64,000 nt of DNA from Methylobacterium sp. BTF04 (GTDB taxonomy: Bacteria; Pseudomonadota; Alphaproteobacteria; Rhizobiales; Beijerinckiaceae). The notes under the pieces are model-generated. The model was given only the letters and a program-made list of their open reading frames with translations. It searched no databases and was not told the origin of the DNA. The translations under genes and the position numbers were made by a program. Positions within the stretch are counted from its first letter, which is position 1; each line of letters starts with the position of its first letter. Below, piece after piece: positions 38,434-47,865 of the stretch. The stretch is taken from positions 1-64,000 of the forward strand of contig NZ_JAAHTB010000019.1 in assembly GCF_010692745.1 (NCBI RefSeq), read 5' to 3'.

Positions 38434-39729
38434 ATGACCTTTCGCGCCGTCGCCGTCGATCTCACCCGCCTCGTCACGAGGCTGCGTCATGCCAGTCCGA
38501 GCGGGATCGACCGGGTCGACCTTGCCTATGCGCGACATTTCCTCGGCCAGAACGGCGACCGCTTCGGTATCGTCTCCACCGGTCTCGGGCCGCGGGTGCT
38601 CGACCGGGCGCAGGCGCTCGGGATCGTCGAAGCGGTGGCGGCGGGCTGGGTCGAGGATCTCGATGCGACGCGCGATCCGGTCTATCGCCGGCTTGCCGCG
38701 ATCCTGGGCGACGGTCTCGACACTCCGGCGACAGCTTTGCCCCCGCGTCCCGATGCCTTCACGCGCCGCCGCATCCAGGCCGAGACCACGATCCGGATCT
38801 TACGGGCACGCAGGTCCGACGCGCTCCCTCCCGGAACGGTCTATATCCACACCTCGCATCTGCGCCTCGACAAGCCGCAGCGGTTCGATTGGCTCTACGA
38901 CCGTTGCGACGTCCAGCCGGTCTTCTTCGTCCATGACCTGATCCCGATCGAGTATCCGGAATACGGGCGCCCCGGCGAGGCGGGGCGCCACCGGGTCCGC
39001 ATGCAGACGGTGGCGGCCCATGCCGCGCACGTGATCGTTAATTCCGCGGATGTAGGCGCCCGTTTCACCCGCCACCTCGCCGCACGCGGCCTCGGCGCCA
39101 AGCCGGTGACGGTGGCGCTTCTCGGTGCCGAAGGCGTGTTCGGCCCGGCGCAGGAGGTCGTCCGCTTCGCACGGCCGACCTTCGTCGTGTGCGGCACCAT
39201 CGAGCCGCGCAAGAACCACCTCACGCTCCTCAATCTCTGGCGCGACCTCGCCGAGCGCCACGGACCGGAGACCCCACGCCTCGTCCTGGTCGGACGGCGG
39301 GGTTGGGAGGCCGAGAACATCATCGACATGCTCGAGCGGTGTCCAGCGATCCGCGAGCATGTCACCGAGGTGTCGGGGCTCTCGACCCACGGCCTCGCGC
39401 GCCTGCTCCAGGGTGCCACCGCCTTGCTGATGCCATCCTTCGCCGAGGGCTACGGCCTGCCCGTGGTGGAGGCCGCCGCCAGTGGACTCCCCGTGGTCGC
39501 GTCCGACCTCGCCGTCCATCGCGAGATCAGCGAACGGTTCGCCCATCTCCTGGATCCCCTCGATGGTTCCGGCTGGCGCGCGGCGATCGAGGATCTGAGC
39601 CGGCCGGGTTCCCCGATGCGGGCCGATCTGAAGCGGCGGCTCGACGGATACGTGCCGCCGGGCTGGGCGACGCATTTCGCCGGGGTCGAGCAGGCGCTGG
39701 CGGATTCAATTTGCGGTCCTGACGCCTGA
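38434..39729 (+). CDS. Glycosyltransferase family 4 (GT-B)
   Basis: 431 residues, GT-B fold. The N-domain starts DLTRLVTRLRHASPSGIDRV, and the C-domain has VCGTIEPRKNHLTLL, LVGRRGWE and the donor-binding FAEGYGLPVVEAAASGLPVV (the E-x7-E motif). It probably adds a sugar to a surface polysaccharide or lipid; the sugar is unknown. The clear CCGGAGGACC site and position apart from any polysaccharide cluster suggest independent expression. Confidence 0.85.
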   Translation: MTFRAVAVDLTRLVTRLRHASPSGIDRVDLAYARHFLGQNGDRFGIVSTGLGPRVLDRAQALGIVEAVAAGWVEDLDATRDPVYRRLAAILGDGLDTPATALPPRPDAFTRRRIQAETTIRILRARRSDALPPGTVYIHTSHLRLDKPQRFDWLYDRCDVQPVFFVHDLIPIEYPEYGRPGEAGRHRVRMQTVAAHAAHVIVNSADVGARFTRHLAARGLGAKPVTVALLGAEGVFGPAQEVVRFARPTFVVCGTIEPRKNHLTLLNLWRDLAERHGPETPRLVLVGRRGWEAENIIDMLERCPAIREHVTEVSGLSTHGLARLLQGATALLMPSFAEGYGLPVVEAAASGLPVVASDLAVHREISERFAHLLDPLDGSGWRAAIEDLSRPGSPMRADLKRRLDGYVPPGWATHFAGVEQALADSICGPDA

Positions 39730-39794
39730 CGAATAAGAACACGCGTCAGTGTCATCGCCGTTCCGGCGAGCCCGCGGTCTTGGGGAATGAGCGC

Positions 39795-40118
39795 ATGAAG
39801 GTTGTCGGCCTGGATCGGGAAGACATCAAAGCGGGCATCGCCGATCGCTCGATGCTGGTGATCGACGTGCGCGAGCCGCACGAATACGCGCAGGGTCACA
39901 TTCCCGGCGCTGTCACCCACCCGCTCTCGACCTTCGATACCAAGGCCGTCGCCGACCTCGTCGCGCAGGACGGGCGCCGCCCGGTCTTCTCGTGTGCTTC
40001 GGGTGTCCGCTCCGTCCACGCTCTCGCCGCAGCGCAGGGCGCCGGGATCGCGATCGAGGAGCATTACGCCGGCGGATTCAAGGATTGGTACGCCGCCGGC
40101 GAGCCGGTCGAAGCGTGA
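39795..40118 (+). CDS. Single-domain rhodanese
   Basis: 107 residues, a stand-alone sulfurtransferase domain. The active Cys67 lies in FSCASGVRS, matching the CxxGxR loop. The opening LVIDVREPHEYAQGHIPGAV is the CH2A-like motif. It may carry persulfide sulfur for cofactor or tRNA synthesis, or act in detoxification; the partner is unknown. Confidence 0.88.
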   Translation: MKVVGLDREDIKAGIADRSMLVIDVREPHEYAQGHIPGAVTHPLSTFDTKAVADLVAQDGRRPVFSCASGVRSVHALAAAQGAGIAIEEHYAGGFKDWYAAGEPVEA

Positions 40119-40198
40119 AGCCGGCACCGGGCATGTGCGACAGCGCACCACACTGCGCGATGTACATCTCTAGCTGCCGTGGTGCAGGGAATATCCAT

Positions 40199-41335
40199 AT
40201 GCGCTCGTTCTTCACGATTCTTCCGGCCTTCGGTCTCGCCATGTCGGTGCTGACCTTGCCGGTACTGGCCCAGGCCCCCGGCGGACCACCGCCGAAGGTC
40301 ACCACGGCTAAGCCGGTGGTGCGCGAGATCATCGAGACCGACACCTATACGGGGCGCTTCGATCCCGTGGAGATCGTCGATGTCCGCGCCCGCGTCACCG
40401 GATATCTCGAGAAGCTCAACTTCGTGGACGGGGCCACGGTGAAGAAGGGCGATCTGCTCTTCGTCATCGACCGGCGTCCCTACAAGGCCGCCCTCGACCA
40501 GGCGCAGGCCGCCCTGGTCTCGGCCAAGGCCCGTCTCAGCTTCTCGCAGACCGACCTCGACCGCGCCCAGACCCTGAGCAAGTCGGGCAACATCTCCGAG
40601 CAGGTCACCGACCAGCGCCGTCAGGCATCACAGACCGCCCAGGCCGATGTCGACAGCGCCGACGCGCAATTGCGCCAGGCCCAGCTCAACTACGACTTCA
40701 CCGAGGTGAAGGCGCCGATCTCGGGCCGGATCAGCCGGCGTCTCGTCACCGAGGGCAATATCGTCATCACCGACCAGACCCAGCTGACGACGATCGTCTC
40801 GCTGGATCCGATCTATTTCGGCTTCACCGTCGATGAGCGTTCGTTCCTCAAGTATCAGGGCTCGCTCGGCATCGGCATGGGTGAGACCCAGAAGGGCAAG
40901 GGCGTCCCGATCAAAATCGCGCTCACCGGCGAGGACAAGCCGACCCGCAAGGGGACGCTCGACTTCGTCGACAACCGTGTCGACAACGCCACCGGCACGG
41001 TCCTGCTGCGCGCCACCGTCGAGAACCCGGACGGCTTCATCAAGCCGGGCCTGTTCGGCATCGTCTATCTGCCGGCGACGAAGCCGTTCAAGGGCATTCT
41101 CCTCCCCGACGAGGCTGTGGCGGCCAACCAGGACAAGCGTGTTGTCTACGTGGTGGCCGATGACGGCGCGGTCTCGGCGCGCGAGGTCAAGCTCGGTCCG
41201 AAGGTGGATGGCTACCGCGTGATCCGCGACGGCCTGACCGGCGACGAGAACGTCGTCGTCAACGGGCTGTCGCGCGTGCGCCCCGGCGCCAAGGTCTCGG
41301 CGGAGGCTTCGACCTTACCGCCCAGCCGTAGCTGA
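40199..41335 (+). CDS. RND efflux pump, periplasmic adaptor subunit
   Basis: 378 residues, AcrA/MexA-type membrane fusion protein. A signal peptide (about 1-25, ending PVLAQA) is followed by the lipoyl domain in two halves, a coiled-coil hairpin (ALDQAQAALVSAKARLSF to ADAQLRQAQLNYDFTEV) and the beta-barrel with KAPISGRISRRLVTEGN. It is not a lipoprotein, as there is no lipobox. It bridges the inner-membrane pump at 41532 and an outer-membrane channel not encoded here. Confidence 0.92.
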   Translation: MRSFFTILPAFGLAMSVLTLPVLAQAPGGPPPKVTTAKPVVREIIETDTYTGRFDPVEIVDVRARVTGYLEKLNFVDGATVKKGDLLFVIDRRPYKAALDQAQAALVSAKARLSFSQTDLDRAQTLSKSGNISEQVTDQRRQASQTAQADVDSADAQLRQAQLNYDFTEVKAPISGRISRRLVTEGNIVITDQTQLTTIVSLDPIYFGFTVDERSFLKYQGSLGIGMGETQKGKGVPIKIALTGEDKPTRKGTLDFVDNRVDNATGTVLLRATVENPDGFIKPGLFGIVYLPATKPFKGILLPDEAVAANQDKRVVYVVADDGAVSAREVKLGPKVDGYRVIRDGLTGDENVVVNGLSRVRPGAKVSAEASTLPPSRS

Positions 41336-41531
41336 CGGCCAGGACGGGCCGATGCGCGCGCGCCGCCCCGTCCTTTTCCGATCGACCGGCCCCGCGGCCC
41401 CGTTTCGCCGCGACCGGCGTACCGATCAAATCCCGTCGCGGACGGCCCTTGGGCTGGTCGACGGATCGCGGACGACGAGACGTTCCCGCAAGGGCCATCC
41501 TGTGGCTCCTGTGCGGCGAGAGGTTTGACCG

Positions 41532-44500
41532 ATGCGTTTTGCCCATTTCTTCGTGGACCGGCCGATCTTCGCCTCGGTCACGTCGATCATCTTCCTGATC
41601 CTCGGCTACGTCTCCTACGAGTCGCTTCCGGTCTCGCAATACCCTGAGATCGTGCCTCCGACCGTGACCGTGCGCGCCTCCTATCCGGGCGCAAACGCCG
41701 AGACGGTGGCGGCGACCATCGCGACGCCCATCGAGCAGGAAGTGAACGGCGTCGACAACATGCTCTACATGACGTCGTTGTCGACCAACGACGGCAACAT
41801 GCTGCTGACGGTGACCTTCAAGGTCGGCACCAACCTCGATATCGCCAACGTGCTGGTGCAGAATCGGCTCTCGGTGGCGCAGCCGCGCCTGCCGCCCGAC
41901 GTGCGCAACCTCGGCGTCACCGTGCGCAAGGCCTCGCCCGACCTGATGCTGGTCGTGCATCTGCTGTCACCGAACAAGACCTACGATCAGAACTACCTCG
42001 CCAACTACATCTACCTGAACGTCCGCGACGAGCTGCTGCGCCTCGACGGCGTTGGCGATATCTCGATCTTCGGCGGTAATGAATATGCCGAGCGCATCTG
42101 GCTCGATCCGAACAAGCTCGCGGCCTACGGCCTGACCACGACCGACGTGACGACGGCCCTGTCGGAGCAGAACGTGCAGGTGGCGGCCGGTGCGCTCAAC
42201 TCGCCACCTGCGGCGACCGGCGCGGCGTTCCAGCTCGTGGTTCAGTCGCAGGGGCGGTTTCAGTCGCCCGAAGAATTCGCCGACGTGATCATCAAGGCGG
42301 CGGATGGCCGTCTGGTGCGCGTGAAGGACGTGGCCCGCGTCGAGATGGGCCAGAAGGACTACACCACCAACTCGTTCCTCAACGCGACGCCGGCCGTCGG
42401 AATCGGCGCGTTCCAGCGCCCCGGTACCAACGCCCTCGAGGCCGCGGCCTCGGTCAAGACGGTGATGGAGAACCTCAAGAAGAACTTCCCGCCCGACGTC
42501 GAGTATCGCATTGCGTACAACCCGACCGAGTTCATCGAGGAGTCGATTCAGGAGGTCTACAAGACGCTGTTCGAGGCCGTCGGCCTCGTGGTCATCGTCG
42601 TGCTGGTCTTCCTTCAGAGCTGGCGTACGGCCCTGATTCCGGTGATCGCGATCCCGGTCTCGCTGATCGGTACCTTCGCGGCGATGTCGGCCTTCGGCTT
42701 CTCGCTCAACAACCTGACCCTGTTCGGTCTGGTGCTCGCCATCGGCATCGTGGTCGACGACGCCATCGTCGTGGTGGAAAACGTCGAGCGCAACATGGCC
42801 GAGGGCATGTCGCCGGGTGACGCGGCCCACAAGACCATGGACGAGGTCGGCGGCGCCGTCGTCGCCATCGCGCTGGTTCTGGCGGCGGTGTTCATCCCGA
42901 CGGCCTTCATCCCCGGCATCTCGGGCCAGTTCTACAAGCAGTTCGCCCTCACCATCGCCGCCTCGACGATCATCTCGGCTTTCAACTCGCTGACCCTGTC
43001 GCCCGCGCTCTGCAAGCTGCTGCTCAAGCCGCACCACCAGCACGCCAAGCCGAAATTCTTCCTGTTCCGGTTCGTGGCTTGGCTCGCGAGCCTGTTCAAT
43101 CGCGGCTTCGACGCGCTTTCCAACGGGTATGCGCGCATCGTCGGCATTCTGACCGGCTATTCCGTCGGCATCATCGGTACGATGATCGTGTACGGCTTCC
43201 TCATCGCCGCGACGCTTCACTTGGCGCAGACCACGCCCACGGGCTTCATTCCGGACCAGGATCAGGGCTACCTCATCGGCGTGGTGCAGCTGCCCGCCGG
43301 CGCCTCCCTCGATCGCACCACCGAGGTGGTCACCCGGGCGGCCGCCGCCGCGCGCAAGGTCGACGGCGTGACCAACACCGTGATCATCGCGGGCTTCGAT
43401 GGCGCCACCTTCACCAACACCACCAACGCCGCGGTGATGTTCCTCACGATGAGCAGCGCCAAGGAGCGTGCCGCCGCGGGTCGCAGCGCCGCGGTGGTCA
43501 CCGCGGACGTGCTCAAGGCGACGGCGGACATCCAGGAGGCCCGCGTCATCGTGATCCCGCCGCCGCCGGTGCGCGGTCTCGGCAGCGGCGGCGGTTTCAA
43601 GATGCAGATCGAGAGCCGTCAATCGTCTGCGATCGGTCCGCTTCTGGGCGCCGTTGGTGAAGTGCTGGGCAAGGCCAACCAGAGCAACGAGGTCCAGCGG
43701 GTATTCACCACCTTCGGCAACGACACGCCGCAATACTATCTCGACATCGATCGCACGGTGGCGCGGATGCTGAACGTGCCGCTCGCCAACGTCTTCGCCT
43801 CGGTCCAGGCGGAGCTCGGCGGCACCTACGTCAACGACTTCAACACCCTGGGCCGCATCTATCAGGTCCGTATGCAGGGCGACGCCGCCTTCCGCAGTTC
43901 GATCCAGGACATCTCCCAGATCAAGGTCCGGTCCTCCACCGGGGCGCTGGTGCCCATGGGAACGCTGGCCAACGTCCGGACGGTGTCGGGTCCCCAGATC
44001 GTCCAGCGCTTCAACCTGTTCTACTCGGTCCCGGTGCAGGGCGTCGCCAAGCCCGGCATCTCCACAGGTCAGGCGCTCACCGCGATGGAGAAGATCGCGG
44101 CCGACTCCCTGCCCGAGGGCTTCGCCTACGATTGGACCGAGATCGCCTTCCAGCAGAAGGCGACCGGCAACACCGCGATCTACGTCTTCGCTCTCGGCGT
44201 GCTGCTGGTGTTCCTGGTGCTGGCCGCGCAGTACGAATCCTGGGCTTTGCCCCTCGCCATCATCCTCGTGGTGCCCACCGGCGTGCTGGCAGCCCTGGCG
44301 GCGGTGCAGATACGCGGGCAGGACAACAACATCCTGACCCAGATCGGATTGATCGTGCTCATCGGTCTGGCGGCGAAGAACGCGATCCTGATCGTGGAAT
44401 TCGCCCACCAGCTCGAAGAGACCGAGAAGAAAGGCCCGATCGTCGCGGCCATCGAAGCCTGCCGCCTGCGCCTGCGCCCGATCCTGATGACCGCCTTCGC

Positions 44501-44759
44501 CTTCATCCTCGGCACCGTGCCGCTGGTGATCGCCACCGGCCCCGGCGCCGAAATGCGACAGGCCCTCGGCACGGCGGTGTGCTTCGGCATGATCGGCGCG
44601 ACGGTGTTCGGCCTGTTCCTCACGCCGGTCTTCTACGTGATGATCCGGAACATCCTGATCTGGTTCGGCAAGAAGCGCGGCAAGGGTACCAACGGCACGG
44701 ACACCGACGGCACAACGCCGGACAGGTACGATCCGCACGCGAACCCATCGCACGCCTGA
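41532..44759 (+). CDS. RND multidrug efflux permease (HAE-1, AcrB-like)
   Basis: 1075 residues, the proton-driven trimeric pump. It opens MRFAHFFVDRPIFASVTSII, the standard RND start. There are twelve membrane helices with two large periplasmic loops. The proton-relay Asp pair is in IVVDDAIVVVENVER, and PTGFIPDQDQGYLIGVVQLP starts the second loop. The adaptor gene precedes it by 196 bases with no terminator visible; the outer-membrane factor is elsewhere. No regulator gene is adjacent. Confidence 0.95.
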   Translation: MRFAHFFVDRPIFASVTSIIFLILGYVSYESLPVSQYPEIVPPTVTVRASYPGANAETVAATIATPIEQEVNGVDNMLYMTSLSTNDGNMLLTVTFKVGTNLDIANVLVQNRLSVAQPRLPPDVRNLGVTVRKASPDLMLVVHLLSPNKTYDQNYLANYIYLNVRDELLRLDGVGDISIFGGNEYAERIWLDPNKLAAYGLTTTDVTTALSEQNVQVAAGALNSPPAATGAAFQLVVQSQGRFQSPEEFADVIIKAADGRLVRVKDVARVEMGQKDYTTNSFLNATPAVGIGAFQRPGTNALEAAASVKTVMENLKKNFPPDVEYRIAYNPTEFIEESIQEVYKTLFEAVGLVVIVVLVFLQSWRTALIPVIAIPVSLIGTFAAMSAFGFSLNNLTLFGLVLAIGIVVDDAIVVVENVERNMAEGMSPGDAAHKTMDEVGGAVVAIALVLAAVFIPTAFIPGISGQFYKQFALTIAASTIISAFNSLTLSPALCKLLLKPHHQHAKPKFFLFRFVAWLASLFNRGFDALSNGYARIVGILTGYSVGIIGTMIVYGFLIAATLHLAQTTPTGFIPDQDQGYLIGVVQLPAGASLDRTTEVVTRAAAAARKVDGVTNTVIIAGFDGATFTNTTNAAVMFLTMSSAKERAAAGRSAAVVTADVLKATADIQEARVIVIPPPPVRGLGSGGGFKMQIESRQSSAIGPLLGAVGEVLGKANQSNEVQRVFTTFGNDTPQYYLDIDRTVARMLNVPLANVFASVQAELGGTYVNDFNTLGRIYQVRMQGDAAFRSSIQDISQIKVRSSTGALVPMGTLANVRTVSGPQIVQRFNLFYSVPVQGVAKPGISTGQALTAMEKIAADSLPEGFAYDWTEIAFQQKATGNTAIYVFALGVLLVFLVLAAQYESWALPLAIILVVPTGVLAALAAVQIRGQDNNILTQIGLIVLIGLAAKNAILIVEFAHQLEETEKKGPIVAAIEACRLRLRPILMTAFAFILGTVPLVIATGPGAEMRQALGTAVCFGMIGATVFGLFLTPVFYVMIRNILIWFGKKRGKGTNGTDTDGTTPDRYDPHANPSHA

Positions 44760-44772
44760 TCTCACGCGATCT

Positions 44773-44794
44773 CGGACACAGGACTCGGTGTCCG
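44773..44794 (+). terminator. Weak hairpin after the RND pump
   Basis: CGGACAC (44773-44779) pairs with GTGTCCG (44788-44794) around an 8-base loop just after the permease stop. There is no T-run, so termination is only possible, not shown. Confidence 0.3.
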
Positions 44795-44858
44795 GGGTCA
44801 CGTTAGGGGTTGCGCACCCGGTACCGGAAAGCTAAGACGCGCAAGCCCGTTGGGGCGT

Positions 44859-44936
44859 CGGAGCGTAGCGCAGCCCGGTTAGCGCACTAGTCTGGGGGAC
44901 TAGGGGTCGGAGGTTCGAATCCTCTCGCTCCGACCA
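44859..44936 (+). tRNA. tRNA-Pro (anticodon GGG)
   Basis: A 78-nt cloverleaf. The acceptor CGGAGCG pairs perfectly with CGCTCCG, a T-loop GTTCGAATC is present and the CCA is encoded. The anticodon loop CTGGGGG gives anticodon GGG. It is the second tRNA-Pro in the window. I found no integrase or direct repeat next to it. Confidence 0.94.
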
Positions 44937-45139
44937 TTAAAGACCGATCACATTTCCCCGATGTGATCAATCACTCGACGATGGTTCTTAGAGCTATACT
45001 CCAGCTCCCGTCGCTTCGAGCTTCGACAGCCCCTGAAATCTGATTCGTAGAGTTGGCGACGACGGTTTCACGTCGTCGCTTCGACCGTTGGCGAACCCCA
45101 AACATCGATAGGGCTTGGCTTGGGCGTGTCGCCGGCCGC

Positions 45140-46537
45140 TCAGGCGGCCTTCAACTCGGCGACCGTGTTCAGGGCATCGAGGGATCGTTCCAGGGCTGCG
45201 AAGCAATCCGGGTCGAACGACGTGCCGACCTCGCCACGCATGATGCCGAGGGCCTTGGGGATCGGCATGGCGTCCCGGTAGGGTCGGTTGGCGGTGAGCG
45301 CGTCGAACACGTCGGCCACCGAGACGATACGGGTCTCCACGGCGATCTGGGTGGCGTCCAGCCCTTTCGGATAGCCCTTGCCGTCGAGGCGCTCGTGATG
45401 GCCGCCGCCGATCCGTGCCATCTCGGCAAAGGCCTCGATGCGCGACAGGATGTTCTCCGACAGCGTCGCATGGTTGCGCATGGCGACCCATTCGGCCTCG
45501 TCGAGCTTGCCGTTCTTGTCGAGGATGGAATTCGACACGCCGAGCTTGCCGATGTCGTGCAACAGGGCGGCGCGCTTGAGCCAGCGCCGCCGCTCCACCG
45601 GAAAGCCCATCTGCTCGGCGATGAGGTCGGAATAGACCGCGACCCGCTCCGAATGACCCGACGTGAACGGGCTTTTCGAGTCGATGATCTGCGCGAAGGC
45701 GCGGGCGATGTCGTCGAGATAGTCTTCGTCGACGAGGATCTGACGGCGGGCCGGTTCGAGGGCGAACACCTCCGTCTCGACCGTCTCGGATGCGAGAACC
45801 TCCCAGAACCGCTCATCTTCGGCGACCTGCTCGAAACACGCGACCACGTGCGGATCGAACCAGGTGCCGAGGCGGGAGCGGACTTCGGTCAAAGCCGCCT
45901 CACGCCCCGCCGAACGGTGGAACACGTCCACGATCTGTGACAGCAGCGCGATCCGCGAATAGAGCGGGATCGCCGGCCCCGCGATCTGATTGGGCTTGCC
46001 GAGCCCATTCCAATGCTCGTCGAGCGAGAGAATGCCATCGCAGACCGCCTTGGGGAAATGCAGTTGACGTGCGATCTCGGCGCCGCGCTGGCACCGTGTC
46101 TCGATCAGTTCGCGGGCGATCTCGCCGCCATTCTGCATGATGTTGAGAATGGCGCGGAAGCGGTCCGCCAGACCGGCCTTGAGCCCGGTATGGGAGAAGA
46201 CGAAGCCGAGCACCTGGGGCAGACGGTCGCTCACCGTCTTGTAATCGTGCTTGAACGAAAGATCGTCCGCCAGATAGAGCTGGCAGATCCGAGCGGCATT
46301 GGTGCTGCAGCCGAGATCCTTCAGTAGGATCGTGTAGTACAATTCCCAAAGCTGAAGGTCGGGAAGCCCCATCGCGCGCCCGACATGGATCCCGATCCAG
46401 CACGACCGCACACAATGTCCGGCCGGCTGGCCCTCGGTCAGGTCCAATGCGTGGCTGAGGGCGCCGAGAAGCTCCGACAGTCGGATGTTCTCGTGGTCGA
46501 TCGAGGTCCACGGCGTTGCGGTCTTAAGCTGCGTCAT
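45140..46537 (-). CDS. HD-GYP phosphodiesterase with degenerate second copy
   Basis: 465 residues in two HD-GYP-like repeats. The C-terminal one (about 270-460) has a full HD pair (LLHDIGKLG, His327/Asp328) and HHERLDGKGYP (GYP at 388-390), so it should hydrolyse c-di-GMP. The N-terminal one is decayed: LLKDLG stands where LLHDIG should be, and EHWNGLGKPNQ where the GYP stretch belongs. It is probably a structural or regulatory pseudo-domain. No sensor or membrane segment is seen. Confidence 0.87.
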   Translation of the reverse strand: MTQLKTATPWTSIDHENIRLSELLGALSHALDLTEGQPAGHCVRSCWIGIHVGRAMGLPDLQLWELYYTILLKDLGCSTNAARICQLYLADDLSFKHDYKTVSDRLPQVLGFVFSHTGLKAGLADRFRAILNIMQNGGEIARELIETRCQRGAEIARQLHFPKAVCDGILSLDEHWNGLGKPNQIAGPAIPLYSRIALLSQIVDVFHRSAGREAALTEVRSRLGTWFDPHVVACFEQVAEDERFWEVLASETVETEVFALEPARRQILVDEDYLDDIARAFAQIIDSKSPFTSGHSERVAVYSDLIAEQMGFPVERRRWLKRAALLHDIGKLGVSNSILDKNGKLDEAEWVAMRNHATLSENILSRIEAFAEMARIGGGHHERLDGKGYPKGLDATQIAVETRIVSVADVFDALTANRPYRDAMPIPKALGIMRGEVGTSFDPDCFAALERSLDALNTVAELKAA

Positions 46538-46685
46538 CGGCCAGGAGCGCTCTGCGATTGGAAATCCTGAGCTACCGTTAGTCTGTAGCTCTTTTCCGGA
46601 GTCCTAATCGCGCGTCGGGCTCACCGAACGTAGTTACGGGCGTATCAACGGAGCGGTGCTGCGGTGATGCGGTGAACTACTGTCG

Positions 46686-47585
46686 TCAGCTGACGGTCTC
46701 GACCACCAGTTCGCTCATCGACATGGCGACCCGGTCGCGTCCGTCGCGCTTGGCGGCGTAGAGCGCGATATCGGCGCGCTTCAGCAATCCGTCGATGGTG
46801 TCGGCGCCGGTCCAGGTGCTGATGCCGATGCTGACCGTGAACGGGATCGTTTCCCGCTCGGATTTGATGCGCAGTCCGGCGCAGCGCGTGCGGATCCGGT
46901 GCGCGATGACGCCGGCACCGCCCGGACCGTGATCGGGCATGAGGAGTACGAACTCCTCTCCACCGAACCGGCACGCCACGGCGCCGGTCTCCCGCAGGAC
47001 GTTGGCCACCCCGCGAATGACCTCGTCACCGATGCTGTGACCATGGCGATCGTTGATCGATTTGAAATGGTCGATATCGATCAAGAGCGCGGACATCACG
47101 CCCCCGTCCCCGAGGTTCTGGACGATTTCGGTGGTGATGCGGAGGAAGGCGCCTCGGTTGAGGAGCCGGGTCATGGAATCGGTATCGGCTTGGCGGATCA
47201 GCTCGTTCTGGAGCTTCACCATGCGCTCGGCGGCGCGCAATCGGGCCTTCAGCTCATCCCGGTCCGGAGGCTTCGTCATGAAGTCGTCGGCACCGCTATC
47301 CAACACCTCGCCGAGGCTGCGGCTCCCATGCGCCGACGACATCACGATGATCGAGAGAGGACGGCGTGCGCCGGCGAGGGACCGCAACGCCCAGCACAGT
47401 TCGAGGCCACCGATCGGATGAACCTCCAGACTTGTGATGACGCACGTCACGTCGGAGCGCTCCTTCACGTAGTCTTTCGCCTTGGCGGAATCCGTGAAGC
47501 TCTCGACCGTGTGGCCGCTCGACAGCAGAGATTCCGTGACCGATCGCAGAATGACGCGGCTGGAATCGACGATTGCGATGTGCAT
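46686..47585 (-). CDS. Response regulator with GGDEF output, degenerate receiver
   Basis: 299 residues. An N-terminal receiver-like domain precedes a GGDEF domain (FGGEEF, 208-212), the PleD/WspR layout, so it should make c-di-GMP. In the receiver the phosphoacceptor Asp is replaced by Ser52 (ITSLEVHPIGG), though Lys105 in TKPP is kept. Phosphorylation control is therefore doubtful. The RxxD inhibitory site is also lost (RETG). The ATG at 47585 is chosen over a GTG four codons upstream. Confidence 0.86.
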   Translation of the reverse strand: MHIAIVDSSRVILRSVTESLLSSGHTVESFTDSAKAKDYVKERSDVTCVITSLEVHPIGGLELCWALRSLAGARRPLSIIVMSSAHGSRSLGEVLDSGADDFMTKPPDRDELKARLRAAERMVKLQNELIRQADTDSMTRLLNRGAFLRITTEIVQNLGDGGVMSALLIDIDHFKSINDRHGHSIGDEVIRGVANVLRETGAVACRFGGEEFVLLMPDHGPGGAGVIAHRIRTRCAGLRIKSERETIPFTVSIGISTWTGADTIDGLLKRADIALYAAKRDGRDRVAMSMSELVVETVS

Positions 47586-47865
47586 CGGACGTCTCACGAG
47601 TCGTCGGACGAAAATTCTCGTTATGCCGACGTTAGGTCACCAAAACCCAAAGAAACGTTGCTTGGCACGCCTGGACGACGGCGAGCGGAATCTTTCGAAG
47701 CGCGAACGATCACTTGTCCGTGTCGCAAACCGTCGCGGTGAGATCGTTGCTGTGAGTCACGCCGTATGCGTCGAAGCGGCGGCAGCGAACCGCTCCCGGC
47801 CGTGTCGCCGTCGTCACTGACCGGATCGCGTTCGGCTCCGACGCTGCTGCGCGGGAGACGCGATC

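Noticed and set aside
41967..44801. 944-codon open frame antisense to the RND pump
   Set aside because: Very His/Asp/Arg-rich with no domain pattern, fully overlapped by the conserved permease.
44859..44936. tRNA-Pro as attachment site of an integrated element
   Set aside because: No integrase, no repeated tRNA 3' end and no composition change beside it.
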